Below, piece by piece: positions 1 to 8,936 of a stretch of 20,744 nucleotides of DNA. The notes beneath the pieces are model-generated. The model had not been told where the DNA came from and made no database searches. It saw only the letters and a program-made list of their open reading frames with translations. The stretch is from DAOUBP01 sp034432655. GTDB lineage: Bacteria; Chloroflexota; Anaerolineae; CG2-30-64-16. The position numbers and the translations under genes were made by a program. The stretch's first letter is position 1, and each line of letters opens with the position of its first letter. The stretch is from contig DAOUBP010000035.1 in the NCBI GenBank assembly GCA_034432655.1, positions 1 to 20,744 of the forward strand. Direction: 5' to 3'.

Positions 1-130
1 TGGGGATACCTCCAGGATAGATTCGTGCCCATTATCGCTGGATGATACCCTTTACGCAACCCGGCTTTACCAGAAACTCGCAATTACCGTAGATTAGATT
101 GTAAGTCAGAGCGCGGGGTTTGTCAATCGT

Positions 131-160
131 TTGCCAGTTAGCTGCTGTGTCGGCTATAAT
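131..160 (+). promoter_or_regulatory. Sigma-70-type promoter of the nurA operon
   Basis: A -35 box TTGCCA (131-136) and a -10 box TATAAT (155-160) are separated by 18 bases. Five of six and six of six positions match the sigma-70 consensus. Transcription would begin near 167, which rules out the in-frame GTG at 163 as the translation start and favours the GTG at 196. Bases 1-130 hold no gene or other signal that I can support. Confidence 0.75.
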
Positions 161-195
161 GGGTGCGAAAATCTGTTCGGGAGGCAGGAGACATC

Positions 196-1428
196 GTGCT
201 GGAATTGAACAAGCTGACAGGGCAGGTGGATGCCCTGGGCCGCGCGCTGGCGGAACGTCGCGACCAGCTGGCGGGACGGATTCAGGAGGCCCGTGACTTG
301 CTGGCCGCTGCCCCCGAAGTATCGGAAGACCTGCGTCGCAAGATCGAGGTTGCCCGCCGGATGGACGAATGGCGTCGGGGGGCCATCCCGTTGTGCCGAC
401 GTCTGGACGAACGCCATCGGCCTTCCGGCGTGCCCTCGCGCTACGTGTTGATCGCCGCAGACGGCAGCCAGATCTTCCCCGACCGTCACAGTTTTGCGGC
501 GTACTATTTGCTCAATACAGGCACCATCGTGTTCCGGGCGGGCAGCGGTCAGGCACCGTCCGTGAACAGCACCCCGGAGGTCTTCTTCGAGCAGATTGAC
601 CTTTTCGACGATGAAGGCCAGATGCGCACGGTTGATTTCATCGCCGCGCAGCGCAACCGCCGGGAGATCCAGGCGCTGGCCGAGCTCGCCGAGGCCGAAC
701 GGGCCGCCCTGGGAGGCGATCTTGCGGTGCCCATCGTCTGTCTGGTGGACGGCCCGTTGTTGCCCTGGTTGCGGCCTGACCCGCAGAACGCCGACGCGCT
801 GGGCCAGGAGATCGCGTTTTTTGCAGACCAGATGGACAGGCTGCGTCGCGCCGGCGCCATCCCTGTGGGGTATGTGGACCGGCCTGAAAGCGCCTATGTC
901 CTGCGCGTTTTGGAGTTGATCGAATTGCCGTTGGCGGGGATCACGCGCGAGGCACTGCGCCGTGGCCGGTTCCGCCAGCTGACCGATCGGGCGCTTTTTG
1001 CCGGGCTGGCCCCTAACGAGCGCACCGGTTTGTTCGAGCCCAACTCCGACGCCAACGACCGCTATCAGCACTACACGCGCGGTCGCGTCGGCCCCGACGG
1101 GGACCGCATCGCTTTCGCGTATCTCAACGTCGCCCGGCCTGGCCAGTCCGCCGCGGCTATCGCCCGGATCGAGGTCCCCGGTTGGGTGGCCGCCGATCCC
1201 GGCAAACTGAACGCGGCCCAGGCGGCCATTTACGCCAATTGCGAGCCCACCAGTTATCCCTATGTGCTGGCCCGCGCGCATGAGCTGGCGGTGGTGGGCC
1301 AGGCCGAGAAGGCCGACCTGGAGCAGATGCTGTTTCAGGCTTTGCTGCGCAACGGGCTGGTGCCAGAGGTTTCTTTCAAGGCGTCGAATAAGCTATTGAC
1401 GGCCGGTGCACGGCATGGGCGCTTTTAG
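196..1428 (+). CDS. nurA: NurA-domain 5'-3' nuclease
   Basis: This is a 410-residue NurA-family nuclease, the partner of the HerA translocase in resecting DNA double-strand-break ends. The frame is open from a GTG at 163, but a promoter -10 box lies at 155-160, and a strong ribosome site (GGGAGGCAGGAG, 179-190) sits 5 bases before the GTG at 196, so I start there. Visible NurA features are the ADGSQI-xPDRH motif with Asp89, the LVDGPLL motif with Asp185, and the C-terminal YPYVLARAHELA segment with His362. These fit the acidic and histidine metal ligands of the family. The N-terminal ~80 residues are charged and helical. It leads a four-gene operon; the matching HerA is 11 kb downstream at 12392. 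The family call is from motif recognition. Confidence 0.86.
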   Translation: MLELNKLTGQVDALGRALAERRDQLAGRIQEARDLLAAAPEVSEDLRRKIEVARRMDEWRRGAIPLCRRLDERHRPSGVPSRYVLIAADGSQIFPDRHSFAAYYLLNTGTIVFRAGSGQAPSVNSTPEVFFEQIDLFDDEGQMRTVDFIAAQRNRREIQALAELAEAERAALGGDLAVPIVCLVDGPLLPWLRPDPQNADALGQEIAFFADQMDRLRRAGAIPVGYVDRPESAYVLRVLELIELPLAGITREALRRGRFRQLTDRALFAGLAPNERTGLFEPNSDANDRYQHYTRGRVGPDGDRIAFAYLNVARPGQSAAAIARIEVPGWVAADPGKLNAAQAAIYANCEPTSYPYVLARAHELAVVGQAEKADLEQMLFQALLRNGLVPEVSFKASNKLLTAGARHGRF

Positions 1429-1437
1429 GGAGTGGCT

Positions 1438-2043
1438 ATGATGGATGAACAAACAGTGGTGGGGCGGGTGCTGCGGGCAACCACGCGGGATTTCACCGTC
1501 GGTTGCCGACAGCTCATTGCAGAACAGGACAGGCTCATCCCGGAGTTCGGCGCGTTGGTGCGGGCGGATGCCAGGAACGGCATGGCCATCTACGGTTTGA
1601 TCTACAACGTGGCCATCGAAGACGACGCATTTGTGCGGCAGCTTGTGGCGGCCGGGGTGGAAAGCGCGGAGATCATCGAGGATCAGCGCCAAAAACGCCA
1701 GGTGCCGGTGGTGATTGATGTGCTGGTGGTCGGCTTCGGCCAGGGCGGGCAGGTCTACCACCGGCTGCCGCCCCAGCCGCCCGCCACCCTGGATCAGATC
1801 TACCTGTGCAACCGCAGTGAAGTTGTGCGCTTCACAGAACGCCATGACTGGTTGCGCACGGTGCTGGCCGCGCAGGATGTGTCGGCCGACCTGTTGTTGA
1901 TTGCCGCCCTGCGCGCGGCCGCCGCAGCACGCGCCGCCCTGGGCCAGAGCGAAGCGTATCTGGTGGCCGTCGGCCGTGAGCTGGCCAGGTTGCTGGCGCA
2001 GGACTTAACGCGGCTGGATGGCATCTTGCGCGGCATCCGTTGA
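1438..2043 (+). CDS. Small protein, possible HAS-barrel (HerA-associated) protein
   Basis: This is a 201-residue protein that I do not recognise with certainty. The N-terminal part reads VVGRVLRATTRDFTVGC, followed by PEFGALVRADARNGMAIYGLIYNV. That pattern of a short strand, a 'G.V', then a 'G..V.a......YG.I..V' block resembles the HAS-barrel found at the N-terminus of HerA ATPases and in stand-alone HerA-linked proteins. The middle (VPVVIDVLVVGFG) is strand-rich. The C-terminus (residues ~135-200) is alanine-rich and helical, without membrane segments. The start is uncertain among GTG 1432, ATG 1438 and ATG 1441; GGGAG at 1428-1432 best serves the two ATGs. The gene begins 9 bases after nurA stops. 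Position beside nurA supports a role in the HerA-NurA machine, but this is inference. Confidence 0.5.
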   Translation: MMDEQTVVGRVLRATTRDFTVGCRQLIAEQDRLIPEFGALVRADARNGMAIYGLIYNVAIEDDAFVRQLVAAGVESAEIIEDQRQKRQVPVVIDVLVVGFGQGGQVYHRLPPQPPATLDQIYLCNRSEVVRFTERHDWLRTVLAAQDVSADLLLIAALRAAAAARAALGQSEAYLVAVGRELARLLAQDLTRLDGILRGIR

Positions 2044-2055
2044 ACGGGAGAAGCT

Positions 2056-2865
2056 ATGGTTTTCGCTGATCTGGATCTGGCCAGGCGCCTGGAAGGGGCG
2101 GACGCCGCCAAGTACGCCGATTACGCGCATGCCCGGCCCAACGTCGTCCCCGATTTGAACCCGGCGGTGCTGCCCGTGGCAGGCGGGCTGGCGGTCTATG
2201 CCGGCGCCGGTTCCCCCTATAGCCGGGCTGTCGGTATGGGGCTCCACGGCCCCATGGCCGAGGCGGAACTGACGCGGGTGACAGCTTTCTATCGCGGTTA
2301 TGGCGTGACGGCCCAGGTCGTCTTATGCCCGCTGGCCGATCGTTCGCTCCTGGAGCTTTTAAACCGTGACGGCTATCGCCCCCACATGTTCTTGCACGCC
2401 TGGTACCGTGAGCTTGCGCCGGCCGCGTTCTTGCCGAGACCGGCGCCGGACATCGCGGTGCGGCCCATTGAACCCGCCGAGGTGGAGCTGTGGGTGCGCG
2501 TGGCGTTTAGCGGCGGCCTGGATAGCGATGACGCACAGCCGAACCGCACGGCCGTCATCGCCACTTACCCCTACATGGCTCATACCACCTGCTATCTGGC
2601 CTGGGTGGATGGAGAGCCGGCCGGCGCCGCGACCCTGGCCTGCCACGACGGTGTGGCCAGCCTGTTCGGTGCCAGCACGCGACCTCGTTTTCGCCATCGT
2701 GGGGTGCAGACTGCGCTGCTGGTTGTCCGCCTTGGCCATGCCATCGCGGCCGGCTGCGACCTGGCCCTGATCCATACGGACCCGGGCAGCCCCTCGCAGC
2801 GTAACGTGGAACGGCTGGGTTTCCGTCTGGCGTACACCAAGGTTCTGTGGGAAAGGAACGGGTGA
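2056..2865 (+). CDS. GNAT-family N-acetyltransferase
   Basis: This 269-residue protein ends in a GNAT acetyltransferase domain (about residues 130-269), which transfers an acetyl group from acetyl-CoA to an amine. The acetyl-CoA pyrophosphate-binding motif A is visible as RPRFRHRGVQTALL (from Arg209), preceded by strands in TCYLAWVDGEPAGAATL and followed by the family's closing motif SQRNVERLGFRLAYTKVLW. The first 125 residues look like a second, degenerate GNAT-like half (AFYRGYGVTAQVVLCPLADRSLLELLNRDGYRP), so the protein may be a tandem GNAT. The ribosome site ACGGGAG (2044-2050) lies 5 bases before the ATG. It is third in the nurA operon, with 12 bases after the previous stop and 3 before the protease start. 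The substrate cannot be told from sequence. Confidence 0.87.
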   Translation: MVFADLDLARRLEGADAAKYADYAHARPNVVPDLNPAVLPVAGGLAVYAGAGSPYSRAVGMGLHGPMAEAELTRVTAFYRGYGVTAQVVLCPLADRSLLELLNRDGYRPHMFLHAWYRELAPAAFLPRPAPDIAVRPIEPAEVELWVRVAFSGGLDSDDAQPNRTAVIATYPYMAHTTCYLAWVDGEPAGAATLACHDGVASLFGASTRPRFRHRGVQTALLVVRLGHAIAAGCDLALIHTDPGSPSQRNVERLGFRLAYTKVLWERNG

Positions 2866-2868
2866 GAC

Positions 2869-5800
2869 ATGCAGCGAGAGAGGCGGTTGCGGTTCTGGTG
2901 CAGTGCTGCGGTGCTGGCCGTCGTTGTGACGCTGGCGCTGGCGGTGCCGGCCCTGGCCAACCCTGAACGGCCTGGCCAGGTGCTCCCGCCCGGCCAAAAC
3001 TTCCGCGATGAAGCGACGGCCCGGCGGCTGCATCCCGCGCTGCGCCTCCTGTTGGCGCGTCAGGCAGCGCGCCAGGGGCCGGCGTGCACGGCGGTCGGTC
3101 CCTGCGCGTCGCAGGCCGGCACAGAGGATGGCGAGTACCTGCGCGTCATCGTCGAATGGCGTCGTGATGAGGCGGTCCTGGCCGCGGCTGCCGCAGCGGC
3201 CGCGGGGGGTGATCGGCTGACGCGCCGGCAAGAGGTGGTCGCGGCTTTGCAGGCCGATGCGGAAAGCCGGACGGCAGGGTTGCGTGCCTTTCTCGCGCAG
3301 GCGGTAGCGTTGGGCCAGGCGCGCAACGTGCGTCATTTTTGGGCCAGCCCGATCAGCGCGCTGGAGGCGCAACCCTCCCTGATCCGCGCCCTGGCCGGCC
3401 GGGATGATGTGGTCCAGGTGCGGCCCGACGCGGAGTTCACCCTGGACGAGGTGTTTTTCCGGCCAACCGCAGCCGCGGTCAGCCCGCAGTCGTTGCCGTG
3501 GAACCTGGCGCTGCTGGACGTGGAACTGGCGCAGGAGGCGCTCGGCCTCGATGGCACCGGCGTTACCGTTGCCATCCTGGATACAGGGGCGGACTGGCAA
3601 CACCCTGCCTTGTTGAATCAGTACCGCGGCTATCGCGGGCGTCTCCCGGCCGTCCACCGGGGCAACTGGCACGTCTCGACCGATGAGGGTTATCTCTACC
3701 CCGGGGACGGTTATGGCCACGGCACCCACGTGCTGGGCACCATCCTCGGCGACGACGGCCAGGGCAACCGTATCGGCGTGGCGCCGCGAGCGCGTTGGAT
3801 TGCTGTCAAGCTGTTCAGCAACAGCGGCCATACCTACGAGAGTTGGATTCACGATGCATTTCAGTGGGTCCTGGCGCCGGAGGGCGATCCGGCCCTGGCG
3901 CCCGACGTGGTGAATTGCTCCTGGGGCTCCAACGACGGCTCCGACGCGCGTTTCCGGCCTGACGTGTTGGCTTTACGAGCGGCCGGCATCCTGCCGGTCT
4001 TCGCAGCCGGCAACCAGGGGCCCGTGGCGAGGAGCATCAGCAGCCCGGCCGGCTATCCGGAAGCGTTCGCGGTGGGCGCAGTGGATCGAGAGGCGCGGGT
4101 GACCGGCTTTTCGTCGCGCGGCCCCGGCGCCTGGGGCGACATCAAGCCTGAAGTGGTGGCACCCGGTGCCAACATCCGCTCTGCGTTTCCCGGCGGCGGC
4201 TATGTGGAGGCCAACGGTACCAGCATGGCCGCCCCCCACGTGACCGGCCTGGTCGCCCTGTTGCTGCAGGCCCGGCCGAACACCAATCCGGCCGATCTTG
4301 CAGCGATCTTACGGACCACTGCGCAGCCGCTAGGAGAGCTGATCCCTAACAACACCACCGGGTGGGGGCTGGTGAACGCGTATGCGGCCGGGCTCCGCCT
4401 GGTTGCCAACGGTGAGCTGGTCGGCCGGGTGGTGCGCTCCAACGGGTTGGGCATCGCCTTCCCGGCCATCACGGCCACCGCGCGCGCTGGCGGCCGGTCA
4501 GTCACCATTACCGGGGACGCAGAGGGCGCGTTCCTGCTGGCCTTACAACCCGGCTTGTACACCGTGACGGCCGATGCCTTCGGTTTTGAGCCGGCGACGC
4601 ATGCAAGCGTGGAGGTGATCGCCGGCCGCCAGGTCAGCGTCACCTTCACGCTGACTGCCCAGCCGGCCGGCGTGCTCTTCGGCCGCGTGACCGATCTGGA
4701 CACCAACGCACCCTTGTCGGCCACGGTGACTTTGGCCAACGCGCCGGTACTGACCCGCACCGACCCCAATACCGGGCTATACAGCTTGCCCTTGCCCGCC
4801 GGCGTTTACACCGCGGCCGTCACCGCCGAAGGCCACCGCATCGGCCGGTTTGTGGCCGAGATTACCGCTGGCCAGGCCCGGCAGGTGGACATCCCCTTGC
4901 GACCCGGCCCGCGCGTCCTGCTGGTGGACGGCGGCCGCTGGTACTACGACAGCCAGATCGGTTTCTTCGAGGATGCCTTGACGGCCCTGGATTATCCGTA
5001 CACTCTGTGGCCTGTGCGTGACCCTTTCGGGATGAATGCCGGCACGGCCGATGCACCGACGCTGAACCTCCTGTCGCGCTATGACCTGGTGGTCTGGTCG
5101 GCGCCGCAAGACGCGCCCGGCGTCATCGGCGCCGATGATGCGTTGAACGCCTACCTCATGGCCGGAGGCAAGGTGCTGCTTTCCGGGCAAGATGTGGCGT
5201 TTTGGGACGGGGGCGGCTCGCCGTTGGACCCGCCGGCCGTCTATCTGACGAATCGGATGGGCGTGTGGTTTGCGGAGGAGGCGGACCGGCCGGAAGTGAT
5301 CGGCGTTGGCGGCAGCCCATTGGACGGCCTGCGTTTGCAGATCAACACCCCGGACAGCGCCGGCCAGCAACACCTGCTGGATTCTGTGACGGTTCGTAAG
5401 CCGTTGGTGGCGCAGCCTGTTTTCAGCTGGCCCGACGGGCCGACAACCGGCGTCGTCGCGGGCCGCTGTCGGCCGTTTCGCGCGGCCTGGTTGGGCTTCG
5501 GGTTAGAGGGTGTCGGGCCACGGGAAGCGCGCATCGCGGCGCTGGATCGCCTGCTTTCCCATTTTGCCGCGGCGCCGGCGGCTTACGGCTTGACCGTAGA
5601 TGTTTCGAACGAGCCCCTCATCGGCCGGCCGGGGACGGTGGTGACGCGCAGCATGGTCCTGCAAAGCACTGGTGCGGCCGATGACCTGGTTGATCTGCGA
5701 CTGGAAGGGGGGCCGTGGCCTATCACCGTGGTGCTGCCGGACGGAACGCGGGTGCGGGAGGAAACGACGCTGGCTTTGGGAAGCTGTCAGTTGGTTACTC

Positions 5801-7278
5801 TGACAGCGGAGATCGCGATCCCCGACGGCCTGCCGCGCAATGCGCGTGCCGATTACCGGCTGCAATTGACCAGCCGTGGCGACGCAGCAGTGCATATGAG
5901 CGTGCCTTTGGCCGCCAAGACCCCGGCCGCCATTGTCCTGGTGGACGATGAACGGTTCTATAACCATGAAGACCGTTTCATGGCTGCCCTGGACGATCTG
6001 GGCCTCTCGTGCGATCTTTACAGCACCCGCGGCGGCGACGCGTCCCCTGCGGCCGACGTTTTGTACTCCTATCCTCTGGCGATCTGGACCACGGGCTACG
6101 ACTGGTTCCGGCCCTTATCGGCCGCTGACCTGAGCCTGCTGTCCGGTTATCTTGATCAAGGAGGCCGGTTGCTGCTCAGCAGCCAGGACCTGTTGGACTA
6201 CCAACAGAACGTCCAGTTTGCTGCTGAGCGGCTGGGGGTGGCGTCATCTCTCCTCTCGGTGGAGGCGGAAGATGTGGTGGGGCGGGCCGGCAATCCCCTG
6301 GGCGAGGAGTTGGGCCCCTGGCGGCTCAACTACCCCTTCCGCAACTGGAGCGACGGCGTGGTGCCAGGGCCGACCGCGCTCAGCCTGTTGCAGGATCAGG
6401 GCCAGCATGTCGTCGCCGTGGCGCAACCGGCCGACCGCTGGCGTACCGCGTTCTATGCGTTCTCATTGGAGGCGTTGGCGCCGGACGCGTTGACGGAGTT
6501 GTTGGGCCGCACGTTGTTGTGGCTGAGCCCGCTGGGCGAGAGCCGGCTGGAGGCTCCGCCCTTCGCAGTGCGTGGCGCGCGGGTGCCCATCACCCTGACG
6601 GTAGGCCTGGCCGCTGAAACATCGCGTTCAGGGCTGGCCGCGATCTTGCCCCTGCCGCCCGGCCTGGATTTGATCCCCGGCAGCGTACGCGGCCCCTGGC
6701 AGGCCGATGCCGACGGCCGGACCTTGCGCTGGACAGGCGATCTGGCGCCTGACCGGCCAGTGACCTTGAACGCTGAGCTGGCTGTGGCGGACGATTTACC
6801 CCAGGGCGTATCCTTGCCGCTGGCAGCGACCCTGGACGCCGGAGATGGTGTTTTCCTCCGGGCCAGGTCACCCATCCGTGTGGACGTGCCGTGGCTCACC
6901 CTGCGCGCTGAAGGGCCGCCGGCAGAGGTTGCGCCGGGCAGCGTGGTGCCCTTGACCCTCTACATGGCTAACAGCGGGCAGATCGCGGCCACGGCCTATC
7001 TGACGGATACCCTGCCCAAGGGCTTAACCCTCCTGCCTGAGACGGTGCAGGCCTCGCGCGGGACGGTTATGGTCAGCGCCACGGGCCTGACCTGGCAGGA
7101 CACTTTGCCGGCCGGTACTGAGGCAACGGTTCGGTTCAGCGTGCAGGTCACAGCGGTCAATCCACCCGGCCAGTTGTCCGATTGGGCCCAGCTTACCGAT
7201 CAAACAGGCCGACGGGTGGTCGCATGGGCCATCGTTCGCGTGCGCCAACGCAGCTATTTGCCGTTGGTGTACCGGTGA
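2869..7278 (+). CDS. Secreted multidomain S8 (subtilisin-like) serine protease
   Basis: This is a 1469-residue exported endopeptidase. Residues 1-30 form a signal peptide (basic start, hydrophobic stretch, ALA before NP). An inhibitor-like prodomain follows (~90-200). The S8 domain has its full triad: Asp238 in AILDTGADWQHP, His284 in GYGHGTHVLGT, Ser452 in NGTSMAAPHVTG, plus oxyanion Asn382 in AAGNQG. After it come two carboxypeptidase-regulatory-like beta domains (~515-598 and ~600-680). Two similar modules then start with RVLLVDGGRWYYDSQ (682) and IVLVDDERFYNHEDRF (~1021), each with a ThuA/glutamine-amidotransferase-like look and beta-sandwich sequence nearby. The C-terminus holds DUF11-like repeats and ends in RSYLPLVYR. 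It closes the nurA operon, starting 3 bases after the GNAT stop. Nothing links a secreted protease functionally to NurA; the shared transcript may be incidental. Confidence 0.95.
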   Translation: MQRERRLRFWCSAAVLAVVVTLALAVPALANPERPGQVLPPGQNFRDEATARRLHPALRLLLARQAARQGPACTAVGPCASQAGTEDGEYLRVIVEWRRDEAVLAAAAAAAAGGDRLTRRQEVVAALQADAESRTAGLRAFLAQAVALGQARNVRHFWASPISALEAQPSLIRALAGRDDVVQVRPDAEFTLDEVFFRPTAAAVSPQSLPWNLALLDVELAQEALGLDGTGVTVAILDTGADWQHPALLNQYRGYRGRLPAVHRGNWHVSTDEGYLYPGDGYGHGTHVLGTILGDDGQGNRIGVAPRARWIAVKLFSNSGHTYESWIHDAFQWVLAPEGDPALAPDVVNCSWGSNDGSDARFRPDVLALRAAGILPVFAAGNQGPVARSISSPAGYPEAFAVGAVDREARVTGFSSRGPGAWGDIKPEVVAPGANIRSAFPGGGYVEANGTSMAAPHVTGLVALLLQARPNTNPADLAAILRTTAQPLGELIPNNTTGWGLVNAYAAGLRLVANGELVGRVVRSNGLGIAFPAITATARAGGRSVTITGDAEGAFLLALQPGLYTVTADAFGFEPATHASVEVIAGRQVSVTFTLTAQPAGVLFGRVTDLDTNAPLSATVTLANAPVLTRTDPNTGLYSLPLPAGVYTAAVTAEGHRIGRFVAEITAGQARQVDIPLRPGPRVLLVDGGRWYYDSQIGFFEDALTALDYPYTLWPVRDPFGMNAGTADAPTLNLLSRYDLVVWSAPQDAPGVIGADDALNAYLMAGGKVLLSGQDVAFWDGGGSPLDPPAVYLTNRMGVWFAEEADRPEVIGVGGSPLDGLRLQINTPDSAGQQHLLDSVTVRKPLVAQPVFSWPDGPTTGVVAGRCRPFRAAWLGFGLEGVGPREARIAALDRLLSHFAAAPAAYGLTVDVSNEPLIGRPGTVVTRSMVLQSTGAADDLVDLRLEGGPWPITVVLPDGTRVREETTLALGSCQLVTLTAEIAIPDGLPRNARADYRLQLTSRGDAAVHMSVPLAAKTPAAIVLVDDERFYNHEDRFMAALDDLGLSCDLYSTRGGDASPAADVLYSYPLAIWTTGYDWFRPLSAADLSLLSGYLDQGGRLLLSSQDLLDYQQNVQFAAERLGVASSLLSVEAEDVVGRAGNPLGEELGPWRLNYPFRNWSDGVVPGPTALSLLQDQGQHVVAVAQPADRWRTAFYAFSLEALAPDALTELLGRTLLWLSPLGESRLEAPPFAVRGARVPITLTVGLAAETSRSGLAAILPLPPGLDLIPGSVRGPWQADADGRTLRWTGDLAPDRPVTLNAELAVADDLPQGVSLPLAATLDAGDGVFLRARSPIRVDVPWLTLRAEGPPAEVAPGSVVPLTLYMANSGQIAATAYLTDTLPKGLTLLPETVQASRGTVMVSATGLTWQDTLPAGTEATVRFSVQVTAVNPPGQLSDWAQLTDQTGRRVVAWAIVRVRQRSYLPLVYR

Positions 7279-7290
7279 GGTATCCTCTCT

Positions 7291-7333
7291 TGTAACGCGA
7301 AATTCATTGCGTATCGTAACGTGAAATGCATTT
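7291..7333 (+). repeat. Pair of 19-base imperfect direct repeats before the M32 gene
   Basis: TGTAACGCGAAATTCATTG (7291-7309) and CGTAACGTGAAATGCATTT (7315-7333) match at 14 of 19 positions and are phased 24 bases apart. A third, inverted part-copy, TGCATTTTAC (7358-7367), is the complement of GTAAAATGCA and matches GTGAAATGCA at 7321 except for one base. They lie in the 120-base leader between the protease gene and the carboxypeptidase gene, the place for operator sites. A weak -35/-10 candidate (TTGTAA 7290-7295, TATCGT 7312-7317) overlaps them. No protein is known to bind here. Confidence 0.5.
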
Positions 7334-7398
7334 CCAATTGTACCGTGGAGCCTGCTTTGCATTTTACTCTGAAGGAGATTACACAAGGAGATCACGTC

Positions 7399-8907
7399 GT
7401 GAACGAAAAACTTCAGGAACTCAAAGCGCGCTGGCAGGAGATCGCCGACCTCCAGCTGATCAATGCCCTGTTGGGCTGGGACCAGAGCACCTACATGCCG
7501 CCGGGCGGCGGGCCGGCGCGGGCGCGGCAATCGGCCCTGCTCAGCCGGCTGGCGCACGAGCGGCTCACCGACCCGGCGCTGGGCCGGCTGCTCGACGACC
7601 TGCGCCCCTACGCGGAGAGCCTGCCCCCCGACGCGGACGACGCGGCGCTGATCCGTGTGGCCCGCCGCGAATTCGAGCGCGCCACGCGCATCCCGCCCGA
7701 CTTCGTGGCCCGGCTCTCCGCCCACATGGCCGAATCGTACCAGGTCTGGACCGAGGCGCGGCCGGCGAACGACTTCGCCCGCGTCCGGCCCCTCCTGGAA
7801 AGGACGCTGGACTACAGCCGCCAGCTCGCCGAATACTTCGCGCCCTACGAGCACATCGCCGACCCGCTGATTGATTGGGCCGACGAGGGCATGAAGGTCG
7901 CGATCCTGCGGCCCCTCTTCGCCCGGCTGCGCGAGCAGCTCGTGCCCATCGTCCAGGCGATCACCAGCCAGCCGCCGGCCGACGATTCCTGCCTGCACCA
8001 GTACTTCCCGGAGAAGGCCCAGTGGGACTTTTCGTTGGAAGTCATCCGGCAATTCGGCTACGACTTCAACCGCGGCCGGCTGGACAAGACCCATCATCCG
8101 TTCATGACCAAGTTCTCGCTGGGCGATTGCCGGATCACCACCCGCGTGGATGAACATGACCTGGGCGAGAACCTGTTCAGCGTCATGCATGAGTCAGGCC
8201 ATGCCATGTACGAGCAGGGGATCGCCATGGAGTACGAGGGCACGCCGTTGGCCGAGGGCACATCGGCGGGCGTACACGAAAGCCAGTCGCGGTTGTGGGA
8301 GAACCTGGTGGGCCGCAGCCGGCCCTTCTGGAGCCACTTCTACCCGCAGCTCCAGGCCGTCTTCCCCGAACAGCTCGGCCATGTGTCGCTCGACACCTTC
8401 TACCGCGCCATCAACAAGGTCGAACGGTCCCTCATCCGCACGGCCGCCGACGAGGTGACCTACAACCTGCACGTCATGATCCGCTTCGACCTGGAGCTGG
8501 CGCTGCTGGAGGGCAAGCTGGCGGTGGCCGACCTGCCGGAGGCGTGGCGGGCGCGTTACCAGGCCGACCTGGGGATCGCGCCGCCGGACGACAAGGACGG
8601 CTGCATGCAGGACGTGCATTGGTACGGGGGCGTGATCGGCGGCGCGTTCCAGGGCTACACGCTGGGCAACATCCTCGGCGCGCAATTCTTCGCCGCCGCG
8701 CGGGCCGCGCACCCGGAGATCCCGGCCGAGATCGCCCAGGGCCGGTTCGCCACCCTGCACGGCTGGCTGCGCGAGCACATCTATCGCCACGGCCGCAAGT
8801 TCACCGCCGCGGAGCTGGTGGAGCGAGTGACCGGCGGCCCACTGAGCATCGAGCCATACATCGCGTACCTGCGCGAGAAGTACGGGGAGCTGTATCAACT
8901 ATCCTGA
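7399..8907 (+). CDS. Carboxypeptidase Taq (M32) metallopeptidase
   Basis: This is a 502-residue zinc metallocarboxypeptidase of family M32, which trims amino acids from peptide C-termini in the cytoplasm. All family signatures are present: HPF in KTHHPFMTKF, DxRxT in GDCRITTRV, the zinc site HESGH (His264, Glu265, His268), HESQSRLWENLVGRSRPFW, IRTAADEVTYNLH and GxxQDxHW in GCMQDVHWYGG. There is no signal peptide. The open frame extends back to 7321, but AAGGAG at 7385-7390 is 8 bases before the GTG at 7399, the resulting protein starts MNEKLQELKARW as family members do, and the length matches the usual ~500. It stands alone, 120 bases after the protease gene and 139 before ubiD, so it is probably its own unit. 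Confidence 0.97.
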   Translation: MNEKLQELKARWQEIADLQLINALLGWDQSTYMPPGGGPARARQSALLSRLAHERLTDPALGRLLDDLRPYAESLPPDADDAALIRVARREFERATRIPPDFVARLSAHMAESYQVWTEARPANDFARVRPLLERTLDYSRQLAEYFAPYEHIADPLIDWADEGMKVAILRPLFARLREQLVPIVQAITSQPPADDSCLHQYFPEKAQWDFSLEVIRQFGYDFNRGRLDKTHHPFMTKFSLGDCRITTRVDEHDLGENLFSVMHESGHAMYEQGIAMEYEGTPLAEGTSAGVHESQSRLWENLVGRSRPFWSHFYPQLQAVFPEQLGHVSLDTFYRAINKVERSLIRTAADEVTYNLHVMIRFDLELALLEGKLAVADLPEAWRARYQADLGIAPPDDKDGCMQDVHWYGGVIGGAFQGYTLGNILGAQFFAAARAAHPEIPAEIAQGRFATLHGWLREHIYRHGRKFTAAELVERVTGGPLSIEPYIAYLREKYGELYQLS

Positions 8908-8936
8908 AAGCAGCAGCCGTCCCCGTGCCTGGAATT

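Noticed and set aside
1..130. Tail of an upstream gene at the left edge
   Set aside because: No frame with recognisable protein content reaches the edge, and the stretch is AT-richer than the genes.
2359..3852. Long minus-strand open frame (497 codons) opposite the GNAT and protease genes
   Set aside because: It is rich in Arg, Gln, His and Gly without domain patterns, and lies antisense to two genes with clear motifs; a GC-rich shadow frame.
7024..8190. Minus-strand open frame of 388 codons opposite the protease end and M32 start
   Set aside because: Antisense to clear M32 motifs; its local repeat is only the translated direct repeats of the leader.
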